A DNA stretch of 64,000 nt from contig NC_090726.1 in the NCBI RefSeq assembly GCF_036898095.1, forward strand, positions 40,698,176 to 40,762,175. Reading direction: 5' to 3'. Below the pieces are notes generated by a model. The model saw only the letters and a program-made list of their open reading frames with translations. It was not told the DNA's origin and searched no databases. The first letter of the stretch is position 1. Every line of letters begins with the position of its first letter. Source of the DNA: Palaemon carinicauda. Lineage: Eukaryota; Arthropoda; Malacostraca; Decapoda; Palaemonidae. The position numbers were made by a program, and so were the translations under genes. Shown one piece after another: positions 45,841-57,730 of the stretch.

Positions 45841-46982
45841 TGAGTCACATTTTGGTTTATGGGATTCAGATGTGGGATATTCAGGGGCATTATTGAGATC
45901 AAGAGAACTTCAGAAGGCAGTTATTTTGCTTTGCAATATTTATTGGATGCTGATATAAAATGGCAAATGAATAATTCTTCAAAAATGAGGATGATGACCC
46001 ATTGGATTAGCCATCCAGATGTCAGAGCGCATCAACTTTGGGATGTTTGTGAGTGCCCTGGGATTAAGGGCATGGTAGACTAACAACAGCTTTAGTTTGT
46101 AATTACCACTGATGTTACCTCCTAACATAAATGATAGCCTCTCTTTGGCTACCTTGTATCCTGGCATTATTTTTTCTTCCTTTGAAATAAGGGAATGATC
46201 TGTCATTTTCTTCCAAAATAAACTGATCTTGTTAACATTGGAGATGAGTTCTGGACAAATTTTCTTATCTATGCTTTTATTTGAAGTTAGGGGAAATTCT
46301 TCGGCAACAACAGTATCAGCAGCACTAGCTTCTCCCTGAAATCAAGGGTTGTGCCTGCTAAAGCGCTTCTTGAATATCTTGAACCACCCATGACTTGTGG
46401 CAAAGGAAGTGTCCTTTATGGATGTTTTTACATAGGTCCAAAAATAAAAAGACTTGGCCTTCTCTTGGATCAGCATTTGGCTCATAGGAATCCATTCATA
46501 TGTTTGTCTTTTGATCTGATTGGACACTTAGGGAACTGTTTCATAGTAAATTACACCTCTCTTCCAATTGATGGTACAATTTTTAGACAACGGAACCTTT
46601 TCAGTAACATATTAAACAATGTAATCTTTGTCATGGTTAATGGTGGACACCATTGACCATTCCAGGCCTAAAGCATGCTCAATGGATATAATTTTTTCTA
46701 CCCTTTTATGTATCTTGATCGTGTTCATTTATCTTGCATTGCTATAACAGGACTTAAGGATTCACTACCTTTACTTTTCTTGGTGTACATAGCTAAAATG
46801 AAAAAAAAATTGTAAAGATTAAAAAGGATAACTTCAGTGTGTAGGCATAACACAAACAAGCTGTTCAAGGCTTGTTATTGTGAATAATTTTTTTCTTTTG
46901 AGATTAAGGAATTACTGTATTTTTGCTTATTTTTGTTGGAAATGAAACTTTATTGTAGCTATAAATACTGTAGCTGTAAACA

Positions 46983-47013
<31 letters not shown>

Positions 47014-47200
47014 ATTATTATTATTGTTATTTGGTAGAACCAGACTATTGTGTTATCATTCTCAACTCTCGTTGGGCCGAGACATTCTGATTTTCTTGCT
47101 TTTATGGTCTTAACGTTAGCTTGATTTTTCCACTAAAGAGAAACCATCCAATTTTTTTTTCATCTTTTCATTCATTTCCTCTGTTTTCTTCCTATGTACC

Positions 47201-47400
47201 TTTGTTCCGTAACCAAAATACAAACCACGCTATTTACATTGGGTTTACCTTTTAGCGTAGCTGAAATGGCGAGCCATTAGAATTTAACGAGGGTGTATTA
47301 CCCCCGCGCTAGTTAGAGGGGGGGGGGTAGGGGAGTGGTAGCTAGCTACGAGGGCCCTCCCCCCCCCCTCACACACCGGTGAAGCTCACTTTCACTTTTG
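47201..47400 (+). repeat. DIRS-B copy B left terminal repeat
   Basis: It matches 24828-25020 closely, including GCTATTTACATTGGGTTTAC and the C-rich TCCCCCCCCCCTCACACAC block. Confidence 0.8.
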
Positions 47401-48734
47401 GCTCGGACATGGACAGACGTCTCTGTCTTTGTCCTCGCTTGGCAGCCATTGTTTGTTTTGTCTTTATTTAATCACTTACTTTTCTTTTACTCAATATATA
47501 TGTAAACATTTTCTCATGTTTATATATATATTTGAGTATAGAAATCAGTAAGTTTCCTTTTCAGAGTTGTGCTTTGTGTGTAGTGTATCTCCGTGGAGCC
47601 CCCGGTAGTTAGGCCACCATGGTGTAGTTTCATGGGTCGCGATCGAGTTTGACTTCTGTCTTTCTCTCTCTCTCTCTTGAGGTCGTTCACCCTTTTACTA
47701 CATTACTTACACGCCTTTGTAGCTTCCTTCCCCGTGTGGGGGGGGGGTTGCTACGCCGTACGTTTTGTCTCAATTAGTTTATGAATCTAATTGTATTTGT
47801 TGTTTCTTCAGCTTTTTAGAACGATTCCTTTCGGGGTTTTCGTTCTTTCTTTAGTGTTCATTCATTTTTTAATTACTTAATTACATAATTACATAGTTAC
47901 ATAATTATAATTGTTATAATTCTGTTTTGGTTACAGCTCTCCTTCCGTGAGTTTAAGTGGTTGTGAGGGCACGTGCCTGTTGTGTAATTCTTGTGTTCCT
48001 TTCCCTCGGGATTCCTCTTCGGAGCCTTCCCGGGGGAATGAATGTTAACTATTGATTTTGTTTTATTTTTTTACAGTTACCGATCTAGTTCGTTTCTGTA
48101 ATGTGACAACGGAGTGAGCTGTCTTGTTGAGGCCTGGGGTTTCGGCTGTTGCTGCCTCCCCTATGGATTTTCGTCAGGGGCGTGTCTCCTTCTTCTGGAA
48201 GTACTCCCGTGACGATTGACAGCTCTCCAGTTCATTTTAGAACACTCAGGAGGCTTGCCTCCTTGGGTGGGTAACTTTCCTTCCGAGAGAAGTTTTTCCT
48301 GTCCAGGCTTGAGTTTTTTCCCCTTTGGGGGGTTCTTCTCTTGCCTTTTTTTCGTGCGACTATGCTCTTGGTGCTGAGCGGTCGTACCTGCAGTTACGCT
48401 CAAGGGGCTGGGCAACTGCAGGAGGCCCTCTTCGGAGGATTGCTCCTTTTAGGTCACTGGCTGACCCGTCTCTTCTACAAAGTGTTTCTCTTTCGTTCGC
48501 GAGAGAGTACACTCATAGAGACTCCTCTTCGGAGGACTCTTCTGCTGTTGTTGCTGTTGGCCTCCTTCGCCGTAAGGCTCACCGTCCGCTACGTCGTAAG
48601 GGCCTCCCTTCTCCCTATAAGGGTATTAGAGGCGCCTTTTTGAATCTCCGTATGCAGCCTACAACTCCTTCTTCTTGATCTTCGCCCCTGGTGCAGATGG
48701 ACAGCAGTCTGACCTGGTCTTCCGATGGGCAACG

Positions 48735-48865
48735 GTCTTCCCGACGGACAACGGTCTTCCGACGGACAACGGTCTTCCGACGGACAACGGTCTTCCGACG
48801 GACATCGGTCTCCCGACGGACAGACAACGGTCTTCCGACGGACATCAGTCTCCCGACGGACAACG
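48735..48865 (+). repeat. 18-bp tandem repeat (CGGTCTTCCGACGGACAA type)
   Basis: About seven units, against about three at the matching place in copy A (near 26335-26395). The period is in frame. Confidence 0.85.
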
Positions 48866-49911
48866 ATCCCTTCGAAAGGGTTGCCTCCCACGGGGGTTCC
48901 TCCCTTGCGTGTCAGGGTTCCCCTGTGCACCCTTCTGCTGTGTTCTCTCCTGCTCAGTGTTAACGCACAGGCGCTCTCCTGCTCATCAGCGCTCTCCTGT
49001 TCGTCAGCGCTCTCATGATGATCATTTCTGCTGTTCCTGTTGGTTCCTGTTACGCGCCCTGTGCGCCCTCGTTCGTTCTCGCGATCTAGAACTTCGGTTC
49101 AGGTCTTGGACAAGGACTCTTCTTCTACGCACAGGCTTCCACGCGTTGCCTTCTGCTCACCAGCTATCTCCAGCTCGCCAGCGACCATAGACGCATCAAC
49201 GTTCGCCTGCTCGTCAGCGATCTCCTACGCGTCAACGATCGCCATCGATCTGCCACGTGTGTCAGTTTCCCTGGACACCATCAGTAGCGATCTAGCGCTC
49301 GCCTGCTGTGGACTACGATCTTCGGTAGCTGAGTCTTGCCGTAGACCTTCCTCCTGCTTGCCAGCGCTCACCTTTACTTCTGTCCTTCTGTGCGCCAGCT
49401 TTCTTCGATCGCCAGCGCACATCTGTGCGCCCTTTTCTGCCACGCACCAATGGGCGCCAACGGTTTTTTCTGACCGTCTAGGATCGCTTGATTAACAGCT
49501 TGCTTCAGCGCTCACCTTCCTGATGCACCTGCGTGCCTTCTGTTACCGAGATGCGCGCTAACCATCACTAGTCTCTCTCACGTTGGCAATCGCCTACGCG
49601 CCCGCGTGATTCTTCACTTGCGCGCTAGCGTTTGTTAACGCACCACCGCTCGCCAACGCGCCGACGCTTGCCGACGCGCCATCGCTTGCCGACGCGCCAT
49701 CGCTTGCCAACGCCCCTTCACTCGCCTACGGGCTAACGTTCGCCAGAACGCGCCATCGCTCGTCAACGCGCCATCGCCCGCGTACGCGTCATCGGTCTCC
49801 CGACTGCCTGCGCTCTCTCGCGCGACCACACGCCCACGTGCCTGCACGACTACGCTCATGCGCGACCGCGCACATGCTCTCCAATGTTCGCCCGTGCGCG
49901 AACCAACGGTA

Positions 49912-50160
49912 TTCCATCGCGCGGGCGGACGGTGTTCCGTCGCGCGGACGGACGGTGTTCCGTCGCGCGGACGGACGGTGTTCCGTCGCGCGGTCCGACG
50001 GTGTTCCGTCGCGCGTACTGACGGTGTTCCGTTGCGCGGACCGACGGTGTTCCGTCGCGCGGACCGACGGTGTTCCGTCGCGCGGACCGACGGTGTTCCG
50101 TCGCGCGGACCGACGGTGTTCCGTCGCGCGGACCGACGGTGTTTCATAGCGCGAACGTCG
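49912..50160 (+). repeat. 23-bp tandem repeat, about 11 units
   Basis: Units such as TTCCGTCGCGCGGACCGACG plus GTG at 23-bp spacing, the counterpart of 27501-28236. Most units keep the CCGTCG/CGACGG pairing; some have GGACGG. Units are more diverged than in copy A. Confidence 0.9.
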
Positions 50161-50759
50161 GCTTAATTCTTGCAGTATCCATTGCTCGCCTATGGGTTAT
50201 CGCTCTGCCGACCACCAGCTCTCGCCCTTCCTACCACGCTCGCCCTCCTTCTGCGCTCCTTCGCGCACCTCCGTTTGCGTTCCTGCGTGCCCGCGCATGG
50301 GCGCTTCCATGTTCGCCCACGCGCAAACCATTGATTTACCATCGCGCGAGTGCCAGGGCGATTGCGTCCGCGATTCCCGTTGGGGTTTCGCAGCATGGCC
50401 AGCTGGCGAGTTTTCTGAGAGCGTATTTCCGGAACACGGCCTCACCCCGTAAACAATAGCATTGCACATGCAAGAGCTGGAAGAATCTTCAGGGAGGTCT
50501 GAGCAACATTCTTCTTTCCAGAACCTGGGTTAGCCCTTCCCCGTCATTCCCTGGAGGGGTTTTGCCAGGGAGCTTTCCGTTCGAGATTTCTCCATCGGCC
50601 AAGGGGTGACTGGTTTACCCCTTCCTCTTCTCCATCTCGTGAAAGGGGCTTACCAGGTCCTTTCCCTCCTCGGTTGCGACCCGAGGTTTTGTTCAAGGAA
50701 GCTACAGGAAGGTCATGGGTACTTTCCTCCTCTCGGGCTCAAGCACCTTGGCATTTTGT

Positions 50760-53250
50760 CGCCAAGTTTCGAACTTGCGGGCAAGCTCGATATTGGACCA
50801 TCTGGACGCAATAACCGAGGGCTTCCTTTCGGGTGTCTCATCCGTGGATGTCGACAACCTCAGACACCCTTCCATCCTTGGGAAGAGTTTGTGCCTAAGG
50901 ACAGAGACATAGACAGCGGTTGTGCGGAGGAAGTCGACTTCCATTTTCACTCCTCCCAGGCGCTTTCTTCCAGACCCTGCAGGGCTCCAGCGCCTCTTTC
51001 TTTCAGCCACGTCGGCCTAAGTTATCGGACCGGCTACGACATCTGAGACAAGGTGTACAATAGCAGTCCCCTCCTGTCAGGAACAGGTGGCACGGGAGGC
51101 TCTCCCGGGGGGGCATAGTCCTAGAGGGAGCGGCAGAGTTCACGAACTCTAGGATTGGCACCCCCCCCTTGCAGGTATCACGCTGGGAGGATGCCTAAGG
51201 TTACTCATCCGGATGACAGCTTCCCAATGCCCATTCCTGCACGATCTCCGTGATCAGCCAAGGATATCGCGCCTGCCGTCTCTGTCAGCGAATTCAGTGT
51301 CTCTGGACCTCTATGCCATAGGGTCGGCAAGAGTTTGCCCGTTTGGGCAGAATGATCCATGCCTTAGGAGAAGGTCCTCCATAGGATCGTCGACGGCTTC
51401 ACCCCCCGGCTTCTTCAGTCGATCCTTTCTTGTAAGAAAGTATCTGAGACGGGAATTCCGTAGTCGACCTCTCAGCTCTGATCAAGTTTGTCGAACAAAC
51501 TTCGTCGAGCGTGGAACAGCAGAATCGATCAGACTGGTAACGAGGCGACAGGACTCCTTAGGCCCTGGATCGAAAGGACGGGTACTTTCAGTTTCCATTC
51601 CATCCATCTTCCAGGAAGCTCGTGGAATTCAGCCTAGACTACAGGTATTCCTGCTTAAGATGCAGTGTGGCGATCCCGCCGTGGCATCGCAGGTTTTTCC
51701 CCAGAGAACTCTCCCTGCTTTTCTCATGGCCGCTCGGGAGCAGGCTGCCGCCTCCTTCGCCTTTTGGAGGTCTGGTCAACTCCGGTAGGCTCGGGTTCGA
51801 CCTTCTTCAACGCCGGGACAAACTTCCGGATCCTTACCATGAGTGGGGGTTCATGGTAGTTTGCTAGGAGCCTTCTCTTCTTTGGCCTCAACATCTGGAG
51901 TATCTAGCCATGATATTGAGTCAACGGCCTTACCACGTTGGAAACCCCGCTTTTCGTCCGTCTAGCGAGGTTAAGCAACGTCGGGTCTGGTTGGTACTTG
52001 GATGGGTGACCGCCTGGGGACGCCAGATTCTCTTGCCGCCTCCTCCGAGCCTTCCCTTCAGTTGACTGTGGCAAGGCTGAGGTGAATCGCAGTACCTGTT
52101 TTCAGTCGGGCAGAGCTTTCAGCCCTACCTTGGAACGTTTCCTAGGTCTCTTTCATCATTGACCCGTCTAAAGTTCCGAATGGTCGCCTCAGGATAAGTT
52201 CCCTGTGGGGCGGCCCAAGTTCCGGTGGTTTCAAAGCAACGATTAACCGGACTTTCTGGCCCCTATGGGACCAGCGGGACGATTAGACCTGCAATGGGGG
52301 TTGACCTATGGAACCTCTTGATGGTAGTGGATATTCTCGTCCTTTCCCCACATTTTTTATGCTGTTCTCGGACTCGTCAAAGAAAAGGGGGGGGGGGGGG
52401 CATGTTCCTGTCCATGCCTATGGTCAGGACCTGAAGGAAACCTCTCCATCATTCAGGCAGGCTTAGGGGCCGTAGTCTGGCCCCTCTACAGATCCTACAG
52501 CTTCTGCCGAGTCGCTCCGTGCGCGACGACTTCATGGTACTGGCGTGTTCTAACCAGCAAGGGATCCATTTTCATACCTTCGCATCTTGCAGTAGAGATA
52601 CTGAGATGATTCGAGATCCTCTCAATGCCACCATCGGCTCGCTCATTCCGGGCAGAGGAATGTTCTCTCCGACTATCCGAGCAGAGCCTCGTAGAGAGAG
52701 TGTACCTGGGGGTCTTTGGCCTTGAGTAACCAGCAAGTCCTGGTCTGGGGGACCTGATCGCGACAGATTGGAACCTCAAGCTTCCGCTGTTCTTCCCCCC
52801 AGTCTCAGACCCCGAGACTCTGGCAAGATGCATTCCGGTGATGGTGGGACAACATCGACGCCTGCGTCTTCCCTCCTTTGTTGTCTGTTGAGAATGGGTC
52901 TCAACAAGACCAGGTTGTCTGTCAACCTTTCAATGGCCCTGAGAGCTCCACTGGGACTATACGCAGAACGGTTTCCGGACCCTCTGCTTCCCCTGACGGA
53001 ACTCCCGGGAGAGCTTCTCCCACGGCACAGGCTACTCAAACAACCACACTGCAACATCTTTCACGAGCCGGGGCGTCGCTTCGGCTTCATGCCTGGAGAC
53101 ACTACGCCTCCTCCTCAAGAAGAGACAACCCGCTACAGTCGCGGGACGGAGGTCGCGTCATCTGCGATAGTCATCCGCAGGGGTCCTCCAGGCGAAGTGG
53201 AGAGTCTTCGGAGGTTGGTGTTGTGGGAGATATACCTCTTCCCGTGAGGC
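50760..53250 (+). pseudogene. DIRS-B copy B reverse transcriptase / RNase H relic
   Basis: The same RT fragments as copy A: GFFSRSFLVRK near 51415 and KDGYFQFPFHPS near 51574. The active-site block at 51758-51775 reads L-L-E-V-W. The distance from this block to the 5S-derived segment is 145 bp in both copies. Many stops and frameshifts are present. Confidence 0.65.
51920..52037 (+). ncRNA. 5S rRNA-derived segment inside DIRS-B copy B
   Basis: 118 bases, the counterpart of 30012-30129 and slightly closer to a normal 5S gene. GTTAAGCAACGTCGGGTCTG and TACTTGGATGGGTGACCGCC keep the box A and box C regions. It starts GTCAACGGCC and ends TCTTGCC. Whether it is transcribed cannot be told from sequence. 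Confidence 0.87.
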
Positions 53251-53309
53251 CTCTTCTCCAGCAATAACGAACTTATTGCCTTTCGGCGGGAGGAAACTCC
53301 TTTCCGCTC

Positions 53310-54054
53310 TCGGCAATGAAGCCTGTCGCTCAGCCTTTCCCTGACCTTCAGGCTTAAAGGAATAACTTTTCCTTCCCGCTGGACCTTTCCTCGCTCATGC
53401 TAAGCTGCGAACGTCCCTGCCCTAGTCGGAGTGAGACCTCCAACTTGGAGCATGGCTCGGACTTTCTAGTTCCTTAAGAGATCTTCTCAAGACCCTTTAC
53501 GTCTGGCCTCTGATCGTATTCCGTCTTGGGGATCCTGCTCACTCTGGCCGCGGCCAGTGTGTAAGCAATCTTCTTGGTCTCGTACGACTCCGCCCTTTCT
53601 AAGGAAGAGGGGAAGGCAACATTCAGGTTCGCTCCTAAGTTGTTGGCTAGACTCAGAATCTTGGGGTCCCGGCCCTTTGGTCCAATTCCTTCAAAATTTC
53701 GAGTCACCATTCTGTATCTGATGTCCCAAAACCTTCTCCTTCTTGCCAGTAAAGGAATCAAGAGGTTAGCTTTGGGAACAGCTGCAGTTTGTCTTCAGTT
53801 GCAGCCGGTTTGGGAGCACAAGAAGGACACGGGGGAGAGTCACCAGTATACCTCTTCAGCTCGGACTCAAGGACATTCATCTCGACCTGACTCCAGATCC
53901 TCCCCCGTCATGTCGCCCTACAGCACGATGTCGGATACATCGCAACGTCCCTCGCCTTCGAGTAATACTACTCTGTGACGCAGGTGCTACAAGCTGGAGT
54001 CTGGAAGCGTCTAATGACCTTCGCAGCCCGCTTCCTGCAGGGCGTGACCCACAG
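53310..54054 (+). pseudogene. DIRS-B copy B tyrosine recombinase relic, truncated
   Basis: It follows copy A through AGVWKRLMTFAARFLQGVTH and stops at the LTR junction at 54054/54055. The Phe replacing the catalytic Tyr is shared with copy A. Confidence 0.6.
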
Positions 54055-55256
54055 TGTAGCGGGATGTATACAAAAACAAACCCCCCACACCCTTGATCAC
54101 TCTTACTTCCAAAATATCCCACAACACAAACTTTCCCCTTACTTTACTTTAAACTAGACTCTTGGACAGAAGGAAAATGAAAACAAAACATAGCCTTAAA
54201 ACTATATTAACGCAACCAAAAACAGAACACAAATCATTAAACTGACTTAACACTAAAACAAATCACTTATCACCAAACCATCCACCATATGCCATAAACC
54301 AGGAACAATCACAATTTATCATAAATTCAATAGACAAAAAAAACAAAATTTGCTATATATATCCGTGCGTGAGGGTACCGAGAACGCCAACAATCGAAAA
54401 AAAAACAATATCCCTTTAATATACCCAACACCGTTAGTCCACGCACAGTACCAAAATCACACTTAAGACTAAATAAATTACTTAATACTAAACACCAATC
54501 ATATTCTGCAACACACGAAAAATGTAATGGCAAACCAAGAAAACCTCTTGGTTCACACGCAACAGTCCTTGCGCAGTTGTAGCCTACTGGCACTGGCCAA
54601 CACTATCGTACGGCCAATTCGACCGTGCAATCTTATGCGGTGGTCGTCGTCATCAATTGTCGTTTAGAGAAATCCGTATTTTATAGCCAGGTCATCAACG
54701 TTCAAAAATTCTGTATTTCAGCAGTCTATTCCTACATTCATTGTCCGGTCCGGGTCGTCATCATCAAGCTATTCATATACAATCAAATACACACGGCTGG
54801 CAAACACCACCTTCCAGGCCAAACTAAAACTCCAAGGAGTATAAAGGAATCCAAAGGAGGAACTACGGCTCAGAACATAAAAACACTAAACAGCCGGCTT
54901 CCGAAGAACAAAAAATGCAGAACCGACTCCTTCTATCGTCCAAGATCTAATGCTTTCGCCCAAGACATTCATCACCACCCTATCCTAGCTAAAAAAATGT
55001 AAACAAACAACCTCAAATATACCAACAATCTTTCCAACTTCAAACAATCATTCGCTAATTACCCCTCCTTTTCTTCGGCGCGCACCGCGGACACACAAAA
55101 CACGCACACACAAACGCACATACACACATACTCTCTCGCGCAACCACGCGCGATCTAACAAAACTAAAGCAAATGAAATTCTCTCTCTCTCTCTCTCTCT
55201 CATCCTCTCTCTCTCTCTTCTCTCTCCTCTGACAAAACTAAAGCAAATAAACACTT

Positions 55257-55336
<80 letters not shown>

Positions 55337-55480
55337 ACAAAACTAAGCGAATAAACACTTTCTCTCTCTTGCGGTTTGACAAAACTTAAGTAAATAAACA
55401 CTCACTCACACTCACTCTCTCTCTCTCTCTAATGACAAAGCTAAAGCAAATAAAATGTCTTGATTTAACAATACTAAAAC

Positions 55481-55555
<75 letters not shown>

Positions 55556-55582
55556 ACAAAACTAAAGCCAATACTGTAAACA

Positions 55583-55643
<61 letters not shown>

Positions 55644-55658
55644 AAACTTAAATAAACA

Positions 55659-55700
<42 letters not shown>

Positions 55701-55745
55701 ATTTGGCAAACAAAAAATAAATTAAAATAAAATTAATCCTCCACA
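54055..55745 (-). repeat. 3' LTR of the large gypsy element
   Basis: About 1.69 kb. On the - strand it starts TGTGGAGGATTAAT right after a polypurine tract and ends CATCCCGCTACA at the junction with DIRS-B. The TG...CA ends and the tract set the borders. No second LTR is available to confirm them. It contains long CT microsatellites. Confidence 0.7.
55176..55700. repeat. (CT)n microsatellite cluster inside the LTR
   Basis: Several long CT runs are separated by short repeats of CAAAACTAAAGCAAATAAACAC. They yield spurious Ser-Leu and Arg-Glu frames. Confidence 0.95.
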
Positions 55746-55758
55746 TTCCTCCCCCCTT
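55746..55758 (-). other. Polypurine tract
   Basis: On the - strand AAGGGGGGAGGAA directly precedes the LTR start TGTGGAGG. It would prime second-strand synthesis. Confidence 0.7.
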
Positions 55759-56116
55759 ACTTTGCCAAAATCCTCACACAACACTTACCTATTTTCTCAT
55801 TACCCAGTCGCAATCAGGAACAGGGCCTCGGCTTCGAGTAACCTGGGCCTTCATATACCTGCACTCTCTCATTCACTTCTTCCATGTCGTTTTCATTCAA
55901 CGTACTATTACTATTCCCGTCTATGTTCTGCTCGTTTAAGATATCATCCACTATTTCATCTACCTCAGTTCATCTGGCCCGAAAATCCACTAATTTCTGT
56001 CAACAATTCATCCATTACATCTAAACCATTTTCTACTTTAACAAAAGAATCATTCATACTGCTTATCATTCTCCTATCTTTCATTCTCGTGTCCGTCATA
56101 CGTTCTCTTGCCTCAT

Positions 56117-56815
56117 CTAACGAAAACCACACACACTATAAGTATCATTCATACTCATCCAAGTTTCATCTGTATTAATACATTTATCTTCCATACTCAC
56201 CTGTACATTTACACCCTTGTCCTGCTTATTCTGATTCCCGCCTACAACTACAAAATTTTCCCGCCTTTTATCCCCAGTAAAATTCTCAGACTTCTTTTTC
56301 CTTCCATACTCTACTAACACCAATTGCTTATCTTCTAAACCTAATGCCTCACACATACTCGGTTCATACTTGTTCGTTTTCAGCCATTTATTCATACCAT
56401 TCTCCTGAATATATCTTGGTACCTCCTTCCATTTTCGCAACTGATTGTGGTGTGCCCTAACCTTTTCCACACTACCATCCACACTTACTTTACCTAAAAC
56501 ATAACTCAACCCACTAGAACCAACATCTAACACCTCATATGGACCTTCAAACTTATCACGTACCTTATTGACATTCATTCTTCCTTTTTCAATTACTTCT
56601 TTTAACACTTTCTCTCCCACTTTGTAGCTTTCAAATCTCCTCATTTGCTTTCTTCCAAAACAATCTCTATCATTCTCGGACACACTCAATCTCGGTCTTA
56701 CTATCTTTTCAAAATTCAACACAAACTTACACGGAGACATACCAGTACTCTTGTGCACCGTCGCATTATACGCCCACAAACGCACGCCCAACATATAAAT
56801 CCCAATCATTATCAC
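56117..56815 (-). pseudogene. Gypsy integrase, C-terminal part
   Basis: It contains WAYNATVHKSTGMSPCKFV, the usual region after the catalytic core, then VGEKVL and the GPY/F-type domain (KFEGPYEVLDVGSSGLSYVL) with VRAHHNQLRKW. It continues into a polar tail. It overlaps the core frame by four bases, so one small frameshift separates them. Confidence 0.8.
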
Positions 56816-57354
56816 ATGTAGCTCATCATCCGCAAAATTTCTGTTAAGGTTCTTACAGTCCTTTCAGCCAAACCATTCGCACTTGGCATATACGGAGTCG
56901 AATACACATGTTCAATGCCCCATTCTCTCAACATCTGCTCAAACTCCCATCCAACAAACTCCGGACCATTGTCACTTAACATTTTCGCAGGCTTACACAC
57001 ACTCATCGGCAAAATCACTTGACTTACCATTCTCGCTACAGTCTCACTTCGTTTATTCTTGATGGGTACTGCATATGCAAACTTGCTCATATGATCGACC
57101 ATGACAATCATTCCCACATGTCTCCTCGCAGTCACAGGCAACGAAACACAATCAATCACAAACATCTCAAATGGCTCTTTCATACGTAATCTCAAAATAG
57201 GCGGACTGGCATGCATGATCTGATACTTCCCCTTCTGACAATCCTCACAAGTAGTCGCTACATCCCTACAAATTTGGCTCAACCCAGGCGTAAACAACCT
57301 CTCTCGCATGCATTCCCACAATTTATTCTTCCCCATATGCCCCATACCTGTCAT
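56812..57354 (-). pseudogene. Gypsy integrase, catalytic core
   Basis: The D-D-E residues are visible in FVIDCVSLPV, LSDNGPEFVGWEF and NGLAERTVRTL. Upstream, HMGKNKLWECM and CEDCQKGK give the end of the zinc-binding domain, whose first His lies in the preceding frame (VVHDRYG, near 57340). The core itself is unbroken. Confidence 0.85.
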
Positions 57355-57730
57355 GCACTACCATACACATACTTACAGCTGCATGCATTGGAAATACAGG
57401 AACATATATATCTTCATCCATTCCCCTATGCAAAAAAATACACAATATTCTTACAAACAATAAATCTTTTAACACTTTCTTATACGCTTCCAAATCACAC
57501 GGCCATTCTTCCACCCTTATACCATTTAAAATACATTCACGTAACCTATTTATCTCTAAACATTCACCTTGCATTTCTTCCACCTCTTCTTTGCTTAACA
57601 AATCATCTTCACTCTTTGCAATATCAATCATGCCAACAAAATTCGCCATGAATACACTATTATCCTCAATTACTATTACCTTACAGCCATTCTTTGAAAG
57701 CAAACCCTTTACCAACATCAACTGACACAT
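57323..57730 (-). pseudogene. Linker and integrase N-terminal region
   Basis: A 135-codon frame joining the second protease-like domain to the integrase. Its middle (CDLEAYKKVLKDLLFVR and on) has no clear domain. The end, VSMCMVVHDRYG, runs into the integrase zinc finger in the next frame. Confidence 0.55.

Larger units (their letters stand above)
43345..46790 (-). pseudogene. Tigger transposase relic, interrupted by an LTR element
   Basis: On the - strand, fragments read MYTKKSKGSES, then a CENP-B-type DNA-binding part (SHGWFKIFKKRF), and catalytic-core pieces (FWKKMTDHSLISKEEK, RLSFMLGGN, LLLVYHALNPRAL). After the insertion come the C-terminal pieces (EFEKDFEELIEARKQPLTK, VEKQKATRLSPCPGKE). 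There is a stop soon after the start (MQDK then TGA). The position of the first catalytic Asp reads Asn-Lys (NVNKI). Both lesions are also in copy 2 at 61858. Confidence 0.75.
43345..47200 (-). mobile_element. Tigger/pogo-type DNA transposon relic, copy 1
   Basis: A decayed Tc1/mariner-superfamily element of the Tigger group. The transposase relic runs from an ATG-like start at 46790 down to a stop near 43345. It is split by the LTR element at 44121-45845. The right side ends abruptly at 47200 where DIRS-B copy B begins. A (TTA)n run sits at about 46984-47035. Terminal inverted repeats were not identified. Confidence 0.75.
48325..50165 (+). pseudogene. DIRS-B copy B gag-like region
   Basis: Near-identical in layout to 25932-28290, with REYTHRDSSSEDSS and RRKAHRPLRRKGLPSPYKG, then tandem repeats. 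It differs mainly in repeat numbers and small indels. Confidence 0.5.
47201..54054 (+). mobile_element. DIRS-B copy B, 3' truncated
   Basis: Homologous to 24828-33027 from the left terminus (TTTGTTCCGTAACCAAAAT) to a point inside the recombinase relic. There the sequence GACCCACAG stops at 54054 and an LTR begins. The internal complementary region and right terminus are missing; if they survive they should lie beyond the large gypsy element, in or near the gap. It shares the 5S-derived segment, RT active-site loss and tandem-repeat types with copy A. Confidence 0.85.

Noticed and set aside
55048..55701. Arg-Glu and Ser-Leu repeat frames
   Set aside because: They are translations of CT/GA runs in the LTR.
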